Shown here: one piece after another, positions 6,873-16,350 of the stretch
How positions within the stretch are numbered: position 1 is the stretch's first letter
How the letters are laid out: every line of letters starts with the position of its first letter
Source of the DNA: DATLYF01 sp035575095
GTDB lineage: Bacteria; Pseudomonadota; Gammaproteobacteria; Competibacterales; Competibacteraceae
DNA: 64,000 bases
Assembly: GCA_035575095.1 (NCBI GenBank)
Contig: DATLYF010000126.1
Location: 9,690-73,689, forward strand
Direction of reading: 5' to 3'
Made by a program: the position numbers and the translations under genes
Notes under the pieces: model-generated
Told to the model about the DNA's origin: nothing
The model's database searches: none
What the model saw: only the letters and a program-made list of their open reading frames with translations

Positions 6873-8468
6873 ATGCCGATGCTGAGCTCTGCCGACCCCA
6901 GCACCAGCCCGCCAAGGATCACCATTCCGCGGGACTACAACGCCGCCTACGACCTGATCCAACGCAACCTCCAGGCCGGGCGCGCGGACAAGGTGGCCTT
7001 CATCGACGATGCCGGCGCCTATACCTACGCGGACGTGGACAGGCGGTCTTCCCAGTTCGCGAACGTGCTGCGGGAACTGGGCATCGAGATGGAAAACCGC
7101 ATCCTGATGTGTCTGCACGATACCATCGATTTTCCCACCGTATTTCTGGGCGCGATCAAAGCCGGTGTGGTGCCGGTTGCAGTGAACACGCTGCTTACCC
7201 AGGGCGATTACGAATACATGCTGTCAGATAGCCGGGCGCGGATTGCGGTGGTATCGGCTGCACTGCTGCCGCTGTTCCAGCCGCTGCTCGGCAAGCTTCC
7301 GTTCCTGCGGCGCATCCTGGTCGCAGGCGGCAGCGCTCAGGATACCGACTCCCTGGCGCGGCTGCTCGCTCGGGCCCCCAATACCTTCACCGTCGCCCCC
7401 ACGCAGGCCGATGACATGTGCTTTTGGCTTTATTCCTCGGGCTCGACCGGTGCGCCCAAAGGAACGGTACACGTGCACTCAAGCCTGATCCAGACCGCCG
7501 AGCTCTACGCCCGACCTATCCTCGGAATTCAAGCCGATGATGTCGTCTTCTCGGCGGCGAAACTGTTCTTCGCCTATGGCTTGGGCAATGGGCTCACCTT
7601 CCCCATGTCGGTCGGCGCCACCGCCGTGTTGATGGCGGAGCGCCCGACGCCGGATGCGGTGTTTGCGCGGTGGCGCAAACATCAGCCGACGATCTTCTAC
7701 GGGGTGCCGACGCTCTACGCCTCCATGCTTGCCAGCCCCGAGCTGCCACGGCGCGAGGAGCTGCGGCTGCGCCGCTGCACTTCGGCCGGCGAGGCGCTGC
7801 CCGAGGAGATCGGCAAGCGCTGGAGCGAGCGCTTCGGCGTCGAGATTCTAGACGGCATCGGCTCTACCGAGATGCTGCACATCTTTCTGTCCAACCGTCC
7901 GGGAGAGGTGCGCTACGGCACCACGGGCAAACCGGTGCCCGGCTACCAGGTGCGACTAGTGGATGACGAGGGTAACCCCGTAGCGCAAGGCGAACCCGGC
8001 GAGCTGCAGATCGCAGGTCCCACCAGCGCAGCGTTTTATTGGAACAACCGCGAGAAGACCCGCGCCACCTTCCAGGGCCCCTGGACCCGCAGCGGCGACA
8101 AGTACCTGCAAGATGCCGACGGCTACTACATCTACGCCGGGCGCAGCGACGACATGCTCAAGGTGAGCGGGATCTACGTCTCGCCGATCGAGGTCGAGTC
8201 CACCCTGATCACCCACGAAGCGGTCCTGGAGGCAGCCGTGGTCGGCAAGGAGGACGAGGACAAGCTCATCAAGCCGATTGCCTATGTCGTGCTCAAGCCC
8301 GGCTACAAGCCCTCGGTGGAGATGGCCGAATCGCTGAAGCGTCACGTCAAGTCCCTACTCGCCCCGTACAAGTATCCCCGCTGGTTCGAGTTCGTCGAGG
8401 AGCTGCCGAAGACTGCCACCGGCAAGATCCAGCGCTTCAAGCTGCGGTCCCTGAGCGCGGGCCGTTGA
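6873..8468 (+). CDS. bclA: Benzoate-CoA ligase
   Basis: Converts benzoate, ATP and CoA to benzoyl-CoA, the entry step of the pathway. The 531-residue length and sequence fit the benzoate-CoA ligase group of ANL adenylate-forming enzymes. Visible motifs are YSSGSTGAPKG (187-197, P-loop), LFFAYGLGNGLTFPM, DGIGSTEMLHIF (A5), SGDKY with YAGRSDDMLK (A7/A8 hinge) and the catalytic Lys518 in TATGKIQRF. The start ATG 6873 has a strong GAGGAGG-type ribosome site just upstream. It is placed between the DUF4863 gene and a hemerythrin gene, in one transcription direction. Closely related 4-hydroxybenzoate ligases are possible, but the box context favours benzoate. Confidence 0.93.
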   Translation: MPMLSSADPSTSPPRITIPRDYNAAYDLIQRNLQAGRADKVAFIDDAGAYTYADVDRRSSQFANVLRELGIEMENRILMCLHDTIDFPTVFLGAIKAGVVPVAVNTLLTQGDYEYMLSDSRARIAVVSAALLPLFQPLLGKLPFLRRILVAGGSAQDTDSLARLLARAPNTFTVAPTQADDMCFWLYSSGSTGAPKGTVHVHSSLIQTAELYARPILGIQADDVVFSAAKLFFAYGLGNGLTFPMSVGATAVLMAERPTPDAVFARWRKHQPTIFYGVPTLYASMLASPELPRREELRLRRCTSAGEALPEEIGKRWSERFGVEILDGIGSTEMLHIFLSNRPGEVRYGTTGKPVPGYQVRLVDDEGNPVAQGEPGELQIAGPTSAAFYWNNREKTRATFQGPWTRSGDKYLQDADGYYIYAGRSDDMLKVSGIYVSPIEVESTLITHEAVLEAAVVGKEDEDKLIKPIAYVVLKPGYKPSVEMAESLKRHVKSLLAPYKYPRWFEFVEELPKTATGKIQRFKLRSLSAGR

Positions 8469-8508
8469 GGTGCTGCGATCCACGCCCTGAACGAATCCGG
8501 AGATAGCT

Positions 8509-8997
8509 ATGACTGATGCAATTTCCATCATCAAAGACGAACACCGTTCGATGGCCGCGGTGCTCAAAGGGCTGATCTCGCACATCGCAGAGGTCAAGGC
8601 GGGGCGGACAGAGCCCGACTTTCATTTGATGTTCGCGATGTTCGACTACATCCAAGCGTTTCCGGAACGCCTGCATCATCCGAAGGAAGACGAGTATCTG
8701 TTTCGGTTCCTGCGCCTGCGCTCTGTGGAGGCCCACGCCGTCCTCGATGAGCTCGAGGCCCAGCACGCCCGGGGAGCCGAACTCCTCAACAACCTGCGTC
8801 TGAAGCTTGCCGAGTATCGCGAGTCGGGGAACTGCGATGTCTTCGAGAAGGCCCTCGGTGACTACGCCGAGTTTCAATGGGCGCACATGCACAAGGAGGA
8901 AGAGGTCGTGCTGCCCCTGGCCGAGCGATACCTCACGGCCGAGGACTGGCAGGCGATCGATGCCGCCTTCCGCTCCAATCTGGACCGGGCGTGGTGA
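8509..8997 (+). CDS. Hemerythrin-domain protein
   Basis: A 162-residue four-helix hemerythrin with the expected diiron ligand pattern: His12, the H-x3-E pair His56/Glu60 in HHPKED, His86, and a second H-x3-E pair His126/Glu130 in HMHKEE. Hemerythrins bind O2 or act in iron or NO handling. The gene lies tightly between the ligase gene and the hydrolase gene on the same strand, with GGAG before its start. A paralogue with the same ligand pattern lies at 26482. Because BoxB is an O2-dependent diiron epoxidase, supply of O2 or iron to BoxB, or sensing of O2, is an attractive but untested role. The N-terminal start agrees with the paralogue. Confidence 0.9.
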   Translation: MTDAISIIKDEHRSMAAVLKGLISHIAEVKAGRTEPDFHLMFAMFDYIQAFPERLHHPKEDEYLFRFLRLRSVEAHAVLDELEAQHARGAELLNNLRLKLAEYRESGNCDVFEKALGDYAEFQWAHMHKEEEVVLPLAERYLTAEDWQAIDAAFRSNLDRAW

Positions 8998-9020
8998 GCG
9001 TAGTGAACCAGGAATGAGCC

Positions 9021-9839
9021 ATGTCGATCTCGCAAACACAAGGGTTTTTCGACATCGATGGAGTCCGGCTGGAATACCGCTGGTTCGGCCCCTGGCCCGA
9101 GGCGGCGCCCACGCTGGTCTTCCTGCACGAGGGACTGGGCTGTGTCGCCCTGTGGAAGGATTTCCCCGAGCGGGTGGCCGAAGCCACCGATTGCAGGGTC
9201 CTGGTCTACAGCCGGCAAGGCTATGGTCGCTCGGACCCGATCCCGGTCCCCCGGCCGCTCACCTACATGCATGAGGAGGGCCTTTCAATCTTGCCGAAGG
9301 TGCTGGATGCGGCAGGGCTGAAGGAAGTGATCCTGGTCGGGCACAGCGACGGCGGCTCCATCGCCCTGATCCACGCCGGGGGCGTGCGCGATCCCCGCGT
9401 GCAGGCCCTCGCCCTGATGGCTCCCCACGTGTTCAACGAGGAGCTGTGCGTAGGGAGCATCCGCCTTGCCAAGGAAGCCTATGAGCAGGGCCGGCTCCGG
9501 CAGCAGCTCGCCCGTTACCACGGCGATAACGTCGATTGCGCCTTCTGGGGCTGGAACCGGGCGTGGCTCGATCCTGGGTTCTGGCACTGGAACATCGAGG
9601 AGTACCTGCCGGGCATCGCAGTGCCGGTGCTGCTGATCCAGGGTGAGAACGATGAGTACGGCACGCTGCGCCAGGTCGAGGCCATCCGGGATCGGGTGTC
9701 CGGGCCGGTGGAGATTCTGATGCTGCCGAACTGCGGGCATTCGCCGCACCGAGATCAACCCGAGGCAACGCTCGAGGCCATTACCCGCTTCGTCGGCCAG
9801 CGGCGCGGTGTGTCCCGTGCCTCCTTGGCCAGCGAGTAG
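9021..9839 (+). CDS. Alpha/beta hydrolase
   Basis: A 272-residue alpha/beta hydrolase. The nucleophile elbow is GHSDGGS (Ser in VGHSDGG), an acid sits in QGENDEYG, and the catalytic His is in NCGHSPHRDQPE near the C-terminus. The oxyanion region is FLHEGLGCV. Hydrolases of this subgroup are common in benzoate and phenylacetate CoA clusters and are assumed to cleave a lactone, enol-lactone or thioester by-product. No step in the core box pathway is known to require it, so a repair or salvage role for stalled CoA thioesters is my best guess. It follows the hemerythrin gene by 23 bases and precedes boxD. Confidence 0.85.
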   Translation: MSISQTQGFFDIDGVRLEYRWFGPWPEAAPTLVFLHEGLGCVALWKDFPERVAEATDCRVLVYSRQGYGRSDPIPVPRPLTYMHEEGLSILPKVLDAAGLKEVILVGHSDGGSIALIHAGGVRDPRVQALALMAPHVFNEELCVGSIRLAKEAYEQGRLRQQLARYHGDNVDCAFWGWNRAWLDPGFWHWNIEEYLPGIAVPVLLIQGENDEYGTLRQVEAIRDRVSGPVEILMLPNCGHSPHRDQPEATLEAITRFVGQRRGVSRASLASE

Positions 9840-9893
9840 GTTGGGCTTCCCCTGGCGGCTCAGCCCCCTCTGCTCTACAGAGAGACAACGATC

Positions 9894-11462
9894 ATGCAGC
9901 TTCTAAATTATCTATGCGGAGAATGGGTTGCCGGCAAGGGCCCGGGAACCCTGTTGTACAACCCGGTCACCGGCGCCGAGATCGCCCGGGCCGGTAGCGA
10001 GGGCCTCGACCTCGCCGCAGCCCTCCAGTTCGGGCGTGAGCGCGGCGGTCCCGCGCTGCGGGCGCTGAGCTATGCCGAGCGGGCGAATAGGCTGCACGCG
10101 ATCGCCGACGCCTTGAGCGCCCAGCGCGATAAGTACTACCAGATCGCCCTGGAGAACTCGGGCAACACCAAGACCGATGCCGCCCTGGACATCGACGGTG
10201 GCATCGGCACGCTGAAGTATTACGCGGGGCTCGGCAAGCAGCTCGGCGAGGCGCGTTATCTCGCCGAGCCGGGTCTCGAGCGCCTGGCTCGCGACGAGGC
10301 ATTCCAGGGCGCCCATATCCTGACTCCGATTCAAGGCATCGCCGTCCACATCAACGCCTTCAACTTCCCCTCCTGGGGGCTGTGGGAAAAGGCGGCGGTG
10401 GCGCTGCTCTCGGGCGTCCCGGTCTTTGCCAAGCCGGCGACTGCAACGGCCCTGCTCAGCTACGAGATGGTCCGGGACGTGATCGCGGCTGACATCCTCC
10501 CGGCCGGCGCCCTCTCCCTGATCTGCGGGGGCGGACGTGAGCTGATGGACTTGGTCACGGCCCAGGATGCCGTCGCCTTCACCGGCTCGGCGGACACGGC
10601 GGCCTCGTTGCGTGCCCATCCCAATGTCATCCGCTCCAACGTGCGCTTCAATGTCGAGGCCGACAGCCTCAACTCGGCCTTGCTGGGGCCAGATGCCGCG
10701 CCGGACAGCCCCGAGTTCCAACTCTTCATTAAAGAGGTGGTGCGCGAGATGTCGGTGAAGGCGGGGCAGAAGTGCACCGCCATCCGGCGGATCCTGGTCC
10801 CGGCCGCCCTGCAGTCGAAGGTCGAAGAGGCCCTGCGGGAGGGTCTGGCCGGGGTGGCGGTCGGCGATCCGCGCAACGAGCGCGTGCGCATGGGGCCTCT
10901 GGTGACGCGCTCCCAACAGCAGGCGGCCTGGGAGGGTATCGAGCGGCTCAAGACCGAGGCTGCGGTGGTGTGCGGCGGCGAGCGGGCCTTCGAGCTGGTG
11001 GATGCCGACCCCGCGCGCGGCTACTTCGTGCCCCCGACCCTGCTGCGCTGCGCCGATCCCTCCAGCAGCCGGGTCGTTCACGAGGTCGAGGTGTTCGGGC
11101 CGGTCGCCACCGTCATGCCCTATGCCGACGCCGAGCAGGCCTTCGCCCTGGCCGCACGGGGCGGTGGCTCCCTGGTGACTTCGGTCTTCACGGGTGATGG
11201 CGACTTCGCTATCCGTGCCGCCGTGGCCATTGCGCCTACCCACGGGCGGGTATTGGTGGTCGACAAATCCATCGGCGGCTCCCACACCGGCCATGGCGTG
11301 GTCATGCCCCACTGTATCCACGGCGGGCCGGGGCGGGCCGGTGGGGGCGAGGAGCTTGGCGGCCTGCGGGCGCTGCGCTTCTACCATCAGCGCAGCGCCA
11401 TTCAGGCCAGCGCCGGATGCCTCAAGCGGCTGCAGGAAACGGCGACGGTACTCGTGTCCTAA
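9894..11462 (+). CDS. boxD: 3,4-dehydroadipyl-CoA semialdehyde dehydrogenase
   Basis: The 522-residue aldehyde dehydrogenase resembles the ALDH half of PaaZ, the branch that includes BoxD. It has INAFNFPSWG (Asn157), the general base Glu255 in FNVEADSLN, and the nucleophile Cys294 in AGQKCTAIRR. The C-terminal HGVVMPHCIHGGPGRAGGGEE is typical of this branch. The enzyme oxidises the ring-opened semialdehyde released by BoxC to 3,4-dehydroadipyl-CoA with NADP as usual acceptor. It lies between the hydrolase gene and a REP-like palindrome, after which the beta-oxidation genes start. No additional hydratase domain is fused, which argues against PaaZ itself. Confidence 0.9.
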   Translation: MQLLNYLCGEWVAGKGPGTLLYNPVTGAEIARAGSEGLDLAAALQFGRERGGPALRALSYAERANRLHAIADALSAQRDKYYQIALENSGNTKTDAALDIDGGIGTLKYYAGLGKQLGEARYLAEPGLERLARDEAFQGAHILTPIQGIAVHINAFNFPSWGLWEKAAVALLSGVPVFAKPATATALLSYEMVRDVIAADILPAGALSLICGGGRELMDLVTAQDAVAFTGSADTAASLRAHPNVIRSNVRFNVEADSLNSALLGPDAAPDSPEFQLFIKEVVREMSVKAGQKCTAIRRILVPAALQSKVEEALREGLAGVAVGDPRNERVRMGPLVTRSQQQAAWEGIERLKTEAAVVCGGERAFELVDADPARGYFVPPTLLRCADPSSSRVVHEVEVFGPVATVMPYADAEQAFALAARGGGSLVTSVFTGDGDFAIRAAVAIAPTHGRVLVVDKSIGGSHTGHGVVMPHCIHGGPGRAGGGEELGGLRALRFYHQRSAIQASAGCLKRLQETATVLVS

Positions 11463-11506
11463 ACTGCGTCCAGTTCGAAAACCGTCGTTTCCCCCTCACT
11501 CTATCC

Positions 11507-11570
11507 CTCTCCCCGGTGGGGAGAGAGGATAAAAAACCCTCGCCCCCGAAGAGGATGGGGGTGGAGGGGT
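11507..11570. repeat. REP-like palindromes between boxD and the crotonase genes
   Basis: A perfect hairpin CTCTCCCC (11507-11514), GGT, GGGGAGAG (11518-11525) is followed by a short A-run and a second weaker C/G palindrome (CCCTCGCCCCC paired with GGGGGTGGAGGG). The composition is like the elements at 3991 and 22875. It lies in the 169-base gap between boxD and the next gene and may lower transcription across the gap. Confidence 0.5.
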
Positions 11571-11631
11571 ACAGAAAACGATGACTATTCGGTGAGAGGC
11601 GCAGTGTGCCTTGCCAAACCTGAGAGGTGCC

Positions 11632-12411
11632 ATGGATTCCTACCAAGATATCCAGGTCGGCCCAGTCGAGGCCGGCGTACAACTGATCACCCTGAATCGC
11701 CCGCAGGCGCGCAATGCCCTGCGCACCCAGCTGCTCCGCGAGCTCGCTGACGCCCTGGATGCGGCGGCGGCCGATGACGGCATCCACGCTGTGGTCATCA
11801 CCGGCGGCCTCCAGGTCTTCGCGGCCGGGGCGGACATCAAGGAGATGGCCGGCATGAGCGCGGTGGACGTAATGAGCGACCCCCGCCAGGCGTATCGGGC
11901 CCGTATCGACCGCTTCCCCAAGCCCCTGATTGCCGCGGTCAACGGCTATGCCCTGGGCGGGGGCTGCGAGCTGGCCATGCAGGCCGATATCGTGATAGCA
12001 GGCGACAACGCCCGCTTCGGCCAGCCCGAGATCAACCTGGGGCTGATCCCCGGGGCCGGTGGCACCCAGCGCCTGATCCGCACGGTGGGCAAGGCGCTCG
12101 CTATGAAGATGGTGCTCTCCGGGGAGCCGATCGATGCCCGTACGGCGCTCGCGGCAGGCTTGGTGGCCGAGATCACCCCGCCGGAGCTGACTCTCGAGCG
12201 GGCCGTCCAGCTCGCCCGGACCATCGCCGAGAAGTCACCCATTGCCGTGCGTCTGGCCAAAGAGGCCCTGCTCAATGCCTACGAGACCACTCTGGATACC
12301 GGGCTGCGGCTCGAGCGCAAGTCGTTTGCGCTGCTTGCGGCCACCGAGGACCGCCGCGAGGGTATCACTGCCTTCCTGGAAAAACGCAAACCCGAATTCA
12401 AAGGGTGCTGA
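11632..12411 (+). CDS. paaF: Enoyl-CoA hydratase, probable 2,3-dehydroadipyl-CoA hydratase
   Basis: A 259-residue crotonase with the oxyanion loops [13 protein letters not shown] and [16 protein letters not shown]. The hydratase Glu is in [19 protein letters not shown], and the C-terminus is [12 protein letters not shown]. The full set of catalytic residues favours a true hydratase, as in PaaF, forming 3-hydroxyadipyl-CoA. ATG 11632 follows GAGAGG at a good distance; an upstream in-frame TTG at 11611 is not needed. It starts a tight group paaF-paaG-paaH-thiolase with intergenic gaps of three, one and 27 bases, so it is almost certainly translated from one message. Confidence 0.88.
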   Translation: MDSYQDIQVGPVEAGVQLITLNRPQARNALRTQLLRELADALDAAAADDGIHAVVITGGLQVFAAGADIKEMAGMSAVDVMSDPRQAYRARIDRFPKPLIAAVNGYALGGGCELAMQADIVIAGDNARFGQPEINLGLIPGAGGTQRLIRTVGKALAMKMVLSGEPIDARTALAAGLVAEITPPELTLERAVQLARTIAEKSPIAVRLAKEALLNAYETTLDTGLRLERKSFALLAATEDRREGITAFLEKRKPEFKGC

Positions 12412-12414
12412 GTC

Positions 12415-13206
12415 ATGGGCTACGAGACCATCCTGTTGGAGATCGCCGAGAGTGTCGCCACCCTGACCCTCAACCGCCCCGAGCGCCTCAACAGCTTCAA
12501 TGCCCGAATGCACGAGGAGGTCCGCGACGCCCTCAAGCGGGTGCAGGGCGAGAAGACCGTGCGGGCGCTGCTACTCACCGGCGCCGGGCGCGGCTTCTGC
12601 GCGGGACAAGATCTGTCGGATCGCAATGTGGCGCCGGGGGCGGCGATGCCGGACCTCGGTGAGTCGATCGAGCGCAACTATAATCCCCTGATCCGCACCC
12701 TGCGCACCCTGGAGATACCAGTGGTCTGCGCGGTGAACGGGGTGGCCGCCGGTGCCGGGGCGAACCTTGCGCTGGCTTGCGACCTCGTGCTCGCCGCGCG
12801 TTCCGCGAGCTTCATCCAGGCCTTCTGCAAGATCGGGCTCATTCCCGACTCCGGCGGTACCTGGATCCTGCCCCGCCTGGTGGGGCAGGCCCGGGCCATG
12901 GGGTTGGCGATGCTGGGCGACAAGGTGAGCGCCGAGCAAGCCGAGGCCTGGGGCATGATCTGGCGGTGCGTCGATGATGGGAAGCTCATGGACGAGGCCC
13001 AAGCCCTGGCCCGGCACCTCGCTACCCAGCCCACTCGGGGACTCGCCCTGAGCAAACGCGCCCTCAACGCCTCCAGCACCAACACTCTGGACCAGCAACT
13101 GGATCTGGAGCGCGACTTCCAGCGCCTGGCGGGCCGCAGCGAGGACTATCGCGAGGGTGTCGCCGCCTTCATCGAGAAACGGCAACCGCTCTTCAAGGGG
13201 TGCTGA
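12415..13206 (+). CDS. paaG: Enoyl-CoA isomerase of the PaaG type
   Basis: A 263-residue crotonase starting three bases after the previous stop. It has the loops GFCAGQDLSDR and NGVAAGAGANLALACDL, the latter with an acidic residue used by isomerases, and SFIQAFCKIGLIPDSGGTW, where the hydratase Glu is replaced. This pattern is that of PaaG, which isomerises double bonds in the phenylacetate pathway. In the box pathway an isomerase is needed to turn 3,4-dehydroadipyl-CoA into the 2,3-isomer, and this gene is the natural candidate. A phenylacetate role is unlikely because no paaA-E or paaK genes are present in the window. Confidence 0.88.
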   Translation: MGYETILLEIAESVATLTLNRPERLNSFNARMHEEVRDALKRVQGEKTVRALLLTGAGRGFCAGQDLSDRNVAPGAAMPDLGESIERNYNPLIRTLRTLEIPVVCAVNGVAAGAGANLALACDLVLAARSASFIQAFCKIGLIPDSGGTWILPRLVGQARAMGLAMLGDKVSAEQAEAWGMIWRCVDDGKLMDEAQALARHLATQPTRGLALSKRALNASSTNTLDQQLDLERDFQRLAGRSEDYREGVAAFIEKRQPLFKGC

Positions 13207-13207
13207 G

Positions 13208-14725
13208 ATGAGTGCGCTACCGAGTACTACGACAGTCGCGGTGATTGGCGCCGGGACCATGGGGGGTGGCATCGCCCAGGTCGCCGCCGCGGCCGGGCAT
13301 CCGGTGCTGCTGTTCGATGCCGCCGTAGGGGCGGCGGAGAAGGGGATGAGCCAGATCGCCAAGGGGCTGGATCGGCTGGTCGAGCGCGGCAAGCTGAGCG
13401 CGGCCGCGCGGGATGCCCTGCTGGGTCGTATCCGGCCGGTGGCACGCCTGGAGGATTTGGCCCCGGCGGGCTTGGTGATCGAGGCCATCGTCGAGGACCT
13501 GGACATCAAGCGCCAGGTCTTCGGCCAGTTGGAGGCGATCTGCGGCCCCGACACGATCTTTGGCACCAACACCTCCTCGATCTCGGTGACGGCCATCGGC
13601 GCCGCCCTAAAGCGTCCCGAGAGGCTCGTGGGGATGCACTTTTTCAACCCGGCCCCGGTGATGAAACTGGTGGAGGTGGTCAGCGGCCTGGCCACGGAGC
13701 GTACGGTGGCCGAAGCCGTCTACGCCACCGCCACGGCCTGGGGCAAGCACCCGGTGATGGCCCGCTCCACGCCGGGCTTTATCGTCAACCGGGTGGCCCG
13801 GCCGTTCTATGCCGAAGCCCTGCGCCTGCTCCAGGAGGGCGCCGCTGATGTCGCCACCCTCGATGCCATCATGAAGGAATCCGGGGGTTTTCGCATGGGG
13901 CCCTTCGAACTCATGGACCTGATCGGCCACGACGTCAATTTCGCCGTCACCCGCTCGGTGTTCGAGGCCTATTTCCACGATCCCCGCTTCCTGCCCAGTC
14001 TGATCCAGCAGGAGCTGGTGGCGGCGGGACGCCTCGGGCGCAAGTCCGGGCGGGGCTTCTACGACTACGCTGAGGGGGTGCAGCCCCCGGCGCCCGCAAC
14101 GGCCGCGCCGGCATCCGCGCCGCGCCAGATCGCCGTGCGTGGCAGCCTGGGTGTAGCCGAGCCCCTGGTCGGGCGTTTGGAAAGGGCCGGGATCGCAGTC
14201 GTCCGGGAGGAGGGCGAAGGGCTCATCGCGGCGGGCCCAGCGCGGCTTGCCCTCACCGACGGCCGTCACGCCACGGTCCGGGCTGCCGAGGGCAGGCTGG
14301 AGGGGCTGGTGGTGTTCGATCTTGCGCTCGATTACGGCAACGCAACCCGCATCGCACTTGCGTCTGCGGATCAGACCGGGCCCGAGGCGGTGCAGGCGGC
14401 GGTGGGTCTGTTCCAGGCCGCAGGGCTTGCGGTCTCCCTCATCGATGACGTGCCGGGGATGGTGGTGCTGCGCACCGTCTGCATGCTGGCCAACGAGGCG
14501 GCCGATGCGGTCAATCAACAGGTCTGCAGCGCTCGGGATGTGGATATCGCCATGCAGGGCGGTGTGAATTACCCGCGCGGACCCCTCGCCTGGGCGCAAG
14601 CCATCGGCCTGCCCAAGGTGCTGGAGGTGCTGGACAATCTCGCCCGCGCCTACGGCGAGGATCGCTATCGAGCCTCGCCCCTGTTGCGGCGCAAGGTTAG
14701 CGCGGGCAGGTCGTTTCAGGACTGA
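13208..14725 (+). CDS. paaH: 3-hydroxyadipyl-CoA dehydrogenase (3-hydroxyacyl-CoA dehydrogenase)
   Basis: A 505-residue dehydrogenase with an N-terminal NAD-binding VIGAGTMGGGIAQVAAAAGH (residues about 11-30), the strand GTNTSSISVTAI, and the catalytic region MHFFNPAPVMKLVEVV. The helical dimerisation domain ends with GRKSGRGFYDY at about 280, and a second, partly duplicated C-terminal domain follows. The long form with two helical domains is typical of PaaH. It oxidises 3-hydroxyadipyl-CoA to 3-oxoadipyl-CoA. ATG 13208 is one base after the paaG stop; an earlier in-frame start would lie inside paaG and is unlikely. Confidence 0.9.
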   Translation: MSALPSTTTVAVIGAGTMGGGIAQVAAAAGHPVLLFDAAVGAAEKGMSQIAKGLDRLVERGKLSAAARDALLGRIRPVARLEDLAPAGLVIEAIVEDLDIKRQVFGQLEAICGPDTIFGTNTSSISVTAIGAALKRPERLVGMHFFNPAPVMKLVEVVSGLATERTVAEAVYATATAWGKHPVMARSTPGFIVNRVARPFYAEALRLLQEGAADVATLDAIMKESGGFRMGPFELMDLIGHDVNFAVTRSVFEAYFHDPRFLPSLIQQELVAAGRLGRKSGRGFYDYAEGVQPPAPATAAPASAPRQIAVRGSLGVAEPLVGRLERAGIAVVREEGEGLIAAGPARLALTDGRHATVRAAEGRLEGLVVFDLALDYGNATRIALASADQTGPEAVQAAVGLFQAAGLAVSLIDDVPGMVVLRTVCMLANEAADAVNQQVCSARDVDIAMQGGVNYPRGPLAWAQAIGLPKVLEVLDNLARAYGEDRYRASPLLRRKVSAGRSFQD

Positions 14726-14752
14726 ACCGAATCCCTAACCCGAGATAGAACC

Positions 14753-15958
14753 ATGCAAGACGCTTATATCTGTGACGCCGTCCGCACTCCCATCGGCCGC
14801 TACGGTGGCGCCCTGTCCTCAGTACGCGCCGACGACCTCGGCGCCATCCCGCTGAAGGCCCTGATGGAACGTAATCCCCGTGTCGACTGGAATGCCGTGG
14901 AGGACGTGATCTTCGGCTGCGCCAACCAGGCGGGCGAGGATAACCGCAACGTAGCCCGCATGTCCGCCCTGTTGGCCGGGCTGCCGGTGGAGGTGCCTGG
15001 CACCACGGTGAACCGCCTGTGCGGCTCTGGGATGGACGCGGTAGGCATCGCTGCGCGCGCCATCAAGGCCGGCGAGACCGCATTGATGATAGCTGGCGGT
15101 GTAGAGTCCATGTCCCGTGCCCCCTTCGTCATGGGCAAGGCCGAGACAGCCTTCTCCCGCCAGGCCGAGATCCACGACACCACCATCGGCTGGCGTTTCG
15201 TCAACCGGCTGATGAAGGAGCGCTATGGTGTAGACTCCATGCCCCAGACGGCGGATAACGTGGCCGAGGAGTTCGGCATCGCCCGCGAGGATCAGGACGC
15301 CTTCGCCTTGAGGAGCCAGCAGCGCTGGGTCGCCGCCTTCAAGGCTGGCTGCTTCCAAGATGAGATCGTGCCGGTGACCATCCCTCAGCGCAAGGGCGAG
15401 CCGATCGTCTTCGACACCGACGAGCACCCCCGCCCCGACACCACCTTGGAGGGCTTGGCCCGGCTCAAGGCTGTGAACGGCCCGGACAAGACCGTCACCG
15501 CCGGCAACGCCTCGGGGGTGAACGACGGCGCTTGCGCCCTGCTGCTCGCCTCGGAGCAGGCCGTCTCGAGGCATGGGCTCACCCCCAAGGCCCGGGTGGT
15601 GGCCATGGCGACGGCGGGCGTGGCGCCGCGGATCATGGGCTTCGGCCCGGCCCCGGCCACCCGCAAGGTGCTGGCCAAGGCGGGGCTCACCCTGCAGCAA
15701 ATGGACGTGATCGAACTCAACGAGGCCTTCGCCGCTCAGGCCCTGGCAGTGACCCGGGACCTGGGGCTGGCGGACGACGCCGCCCACGTCAACCCCAACG
15801 GCGGGGCCATCGCCCTGGGCCATCCCTTAGGGATGAGCGGGGCGCGGCTGGTGACGACCGCCATGTACCAGCTCCATCGCACTGGCGGGCGCTATGCCCT
15901 GTGCACCATGTGCATCGGTGTCGGTCAAGGCATCGCGATGATCATCGAGCGGGTTTGA
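14753..15958 (+). CDS. pcaF: 3-oxoadipyl-CoA thiolase
   Basis: The 401-residue thiolase has the acyl-accepting Cys90 in [11 protein letters not shown], His357 in [11 protein letters not shown] and the second Cys387 in [11 protein letters not shown]-terminal [20 protein letters not shown] and the length match the 3-oxoadipyl-CoA branch (PcaF/PaaJ). It cleaves 3-oxoadipyl-CoA to succinyl-CoA and acetyl-CoA, completing benzoate oxidation. It is the last gene of the first plus-strand block. A hairpin overlaps its stop codon, and a 0.7-kb largely non-coding gap follows before boxC. The symbol pcaF or paaJ is a matter of convention here. Confidence 0.9.
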   Translation: MQDAYICDAVRTPIGRYGGALSSVRADDLGAIPLKALMERNPRVDWNAVEDVIFGCANQAGEDNRNVARMSALLAGLPVEVPGTTVNRLCGSGMDAVGIAARAIKAGETALMIAGGVESMSRAPFVMGKAETAFSRQAEIHDTTIGWRFVNRLMKERYGVDSMPQTADNVAEEFGIAREDQDAFALRSQQRWVAAFKAGCFQDEIVPVTIPQRKGEPIVFDTDEHPRPDTTLEGLARLKAVNGPDKTVTAGNASGVNDGACALLLASEQAVSRHGLTPKARVVAMATAGVAPRIMGFGPAPATRKVLAKAGLTLQQMDVIELNEAFAAQALAVTRDLGLADDAAHVNPNGGAIALGHPLGMSGARLVTTAMYQLHRTGGRYALCTMCIGVGQGIAMIIERV

Positions 15959-15971
15959 GGGTATAACCCGC
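15949..15971 (+). terminator. Weak hairpin at the end of the thiolase gene
   Basis: GCGGGTT (15949-15955) pairs with AACCCGC (15965-15971) around a nine-base loop that contains the stop codon end. Only a short CCTTTAC follows, so this would be an inefficient intrinsic terminator. It marks the end of the first benzoate transcription block. Confidence 0.4.
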
Positions 15972-16140
15972 GGCCTGCCTTTACTGTGTGATCAAACATC
16001 TGGCATGAGATCGAACAGCGCGCTGCAGGGTGCGGAACCGGCAAGTGGAGCCACGGTCTGCGTCGCACCGGATGACGGCGAGCCGCTCGCAGCGCACCCC
16101 ACCATGTCGAGGGCTTCGCGAGAAATTAAGAGAGCCACGG

Positions 16141-16350
16141 TCAGGTGTCCTTGACCGGCGTGATCAGTTCCACCGTCGGAAAGCAGGCGCGGTAACGCTT
16201 GGCATCCCGGCTCAGCACCGGCTAGCCGGCGACTGCCGCGTGTGCGCCGATGAAGAAGTCGGCTAGCACATTGCTCTTCGTCCCGCCCCTCTGGCGATAA
16301 CGCGCAACAGCCTTGCCAGCCAGGAATAGGGCGGGTCGCACCGAACCCAA
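16141..16350 (-). pseudogene. C-terminal remnant of a PIN-domain (VapC-like) toxin with in-frame stop
   Basis: Reading the minus strand, the frame ending at the TGA complementary to 16141-16143 gives ALFLAGKAVARYRQRGG, then VLADFFIGAHAAVAG, an amber stop (complement of 16222-16224), and PVLSRDAKRYRACFPTVELI. This is unmistakably the second half of a PIN-domain toxin (ADFFIGAHAA and LxRDAxRYRxYFP are signature segments). The N-terminal half with the first acidic residues is missing, no antitoxin gene adjoins, and the stop interrupts the domain, so it is inactive. It lies in the 696-base gap between the thiolase gene and boxC. The rest of that gap holds the boxC promoter and otherwise nothing I recognise. 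Confidence 0.65.

Noticed and set aside
9912..11387. A 491-codon open frame antisense to boxD
   Set aside because: No recognisable motif; boxD on the other strand has full catalytic signatures.
15959..16140. Possible small gene between the thiolase stop and the PIN remnant
   Set aside because: Neither strand shows a family motif, ribosome site or plausible codon pattern; treated as non-coding.
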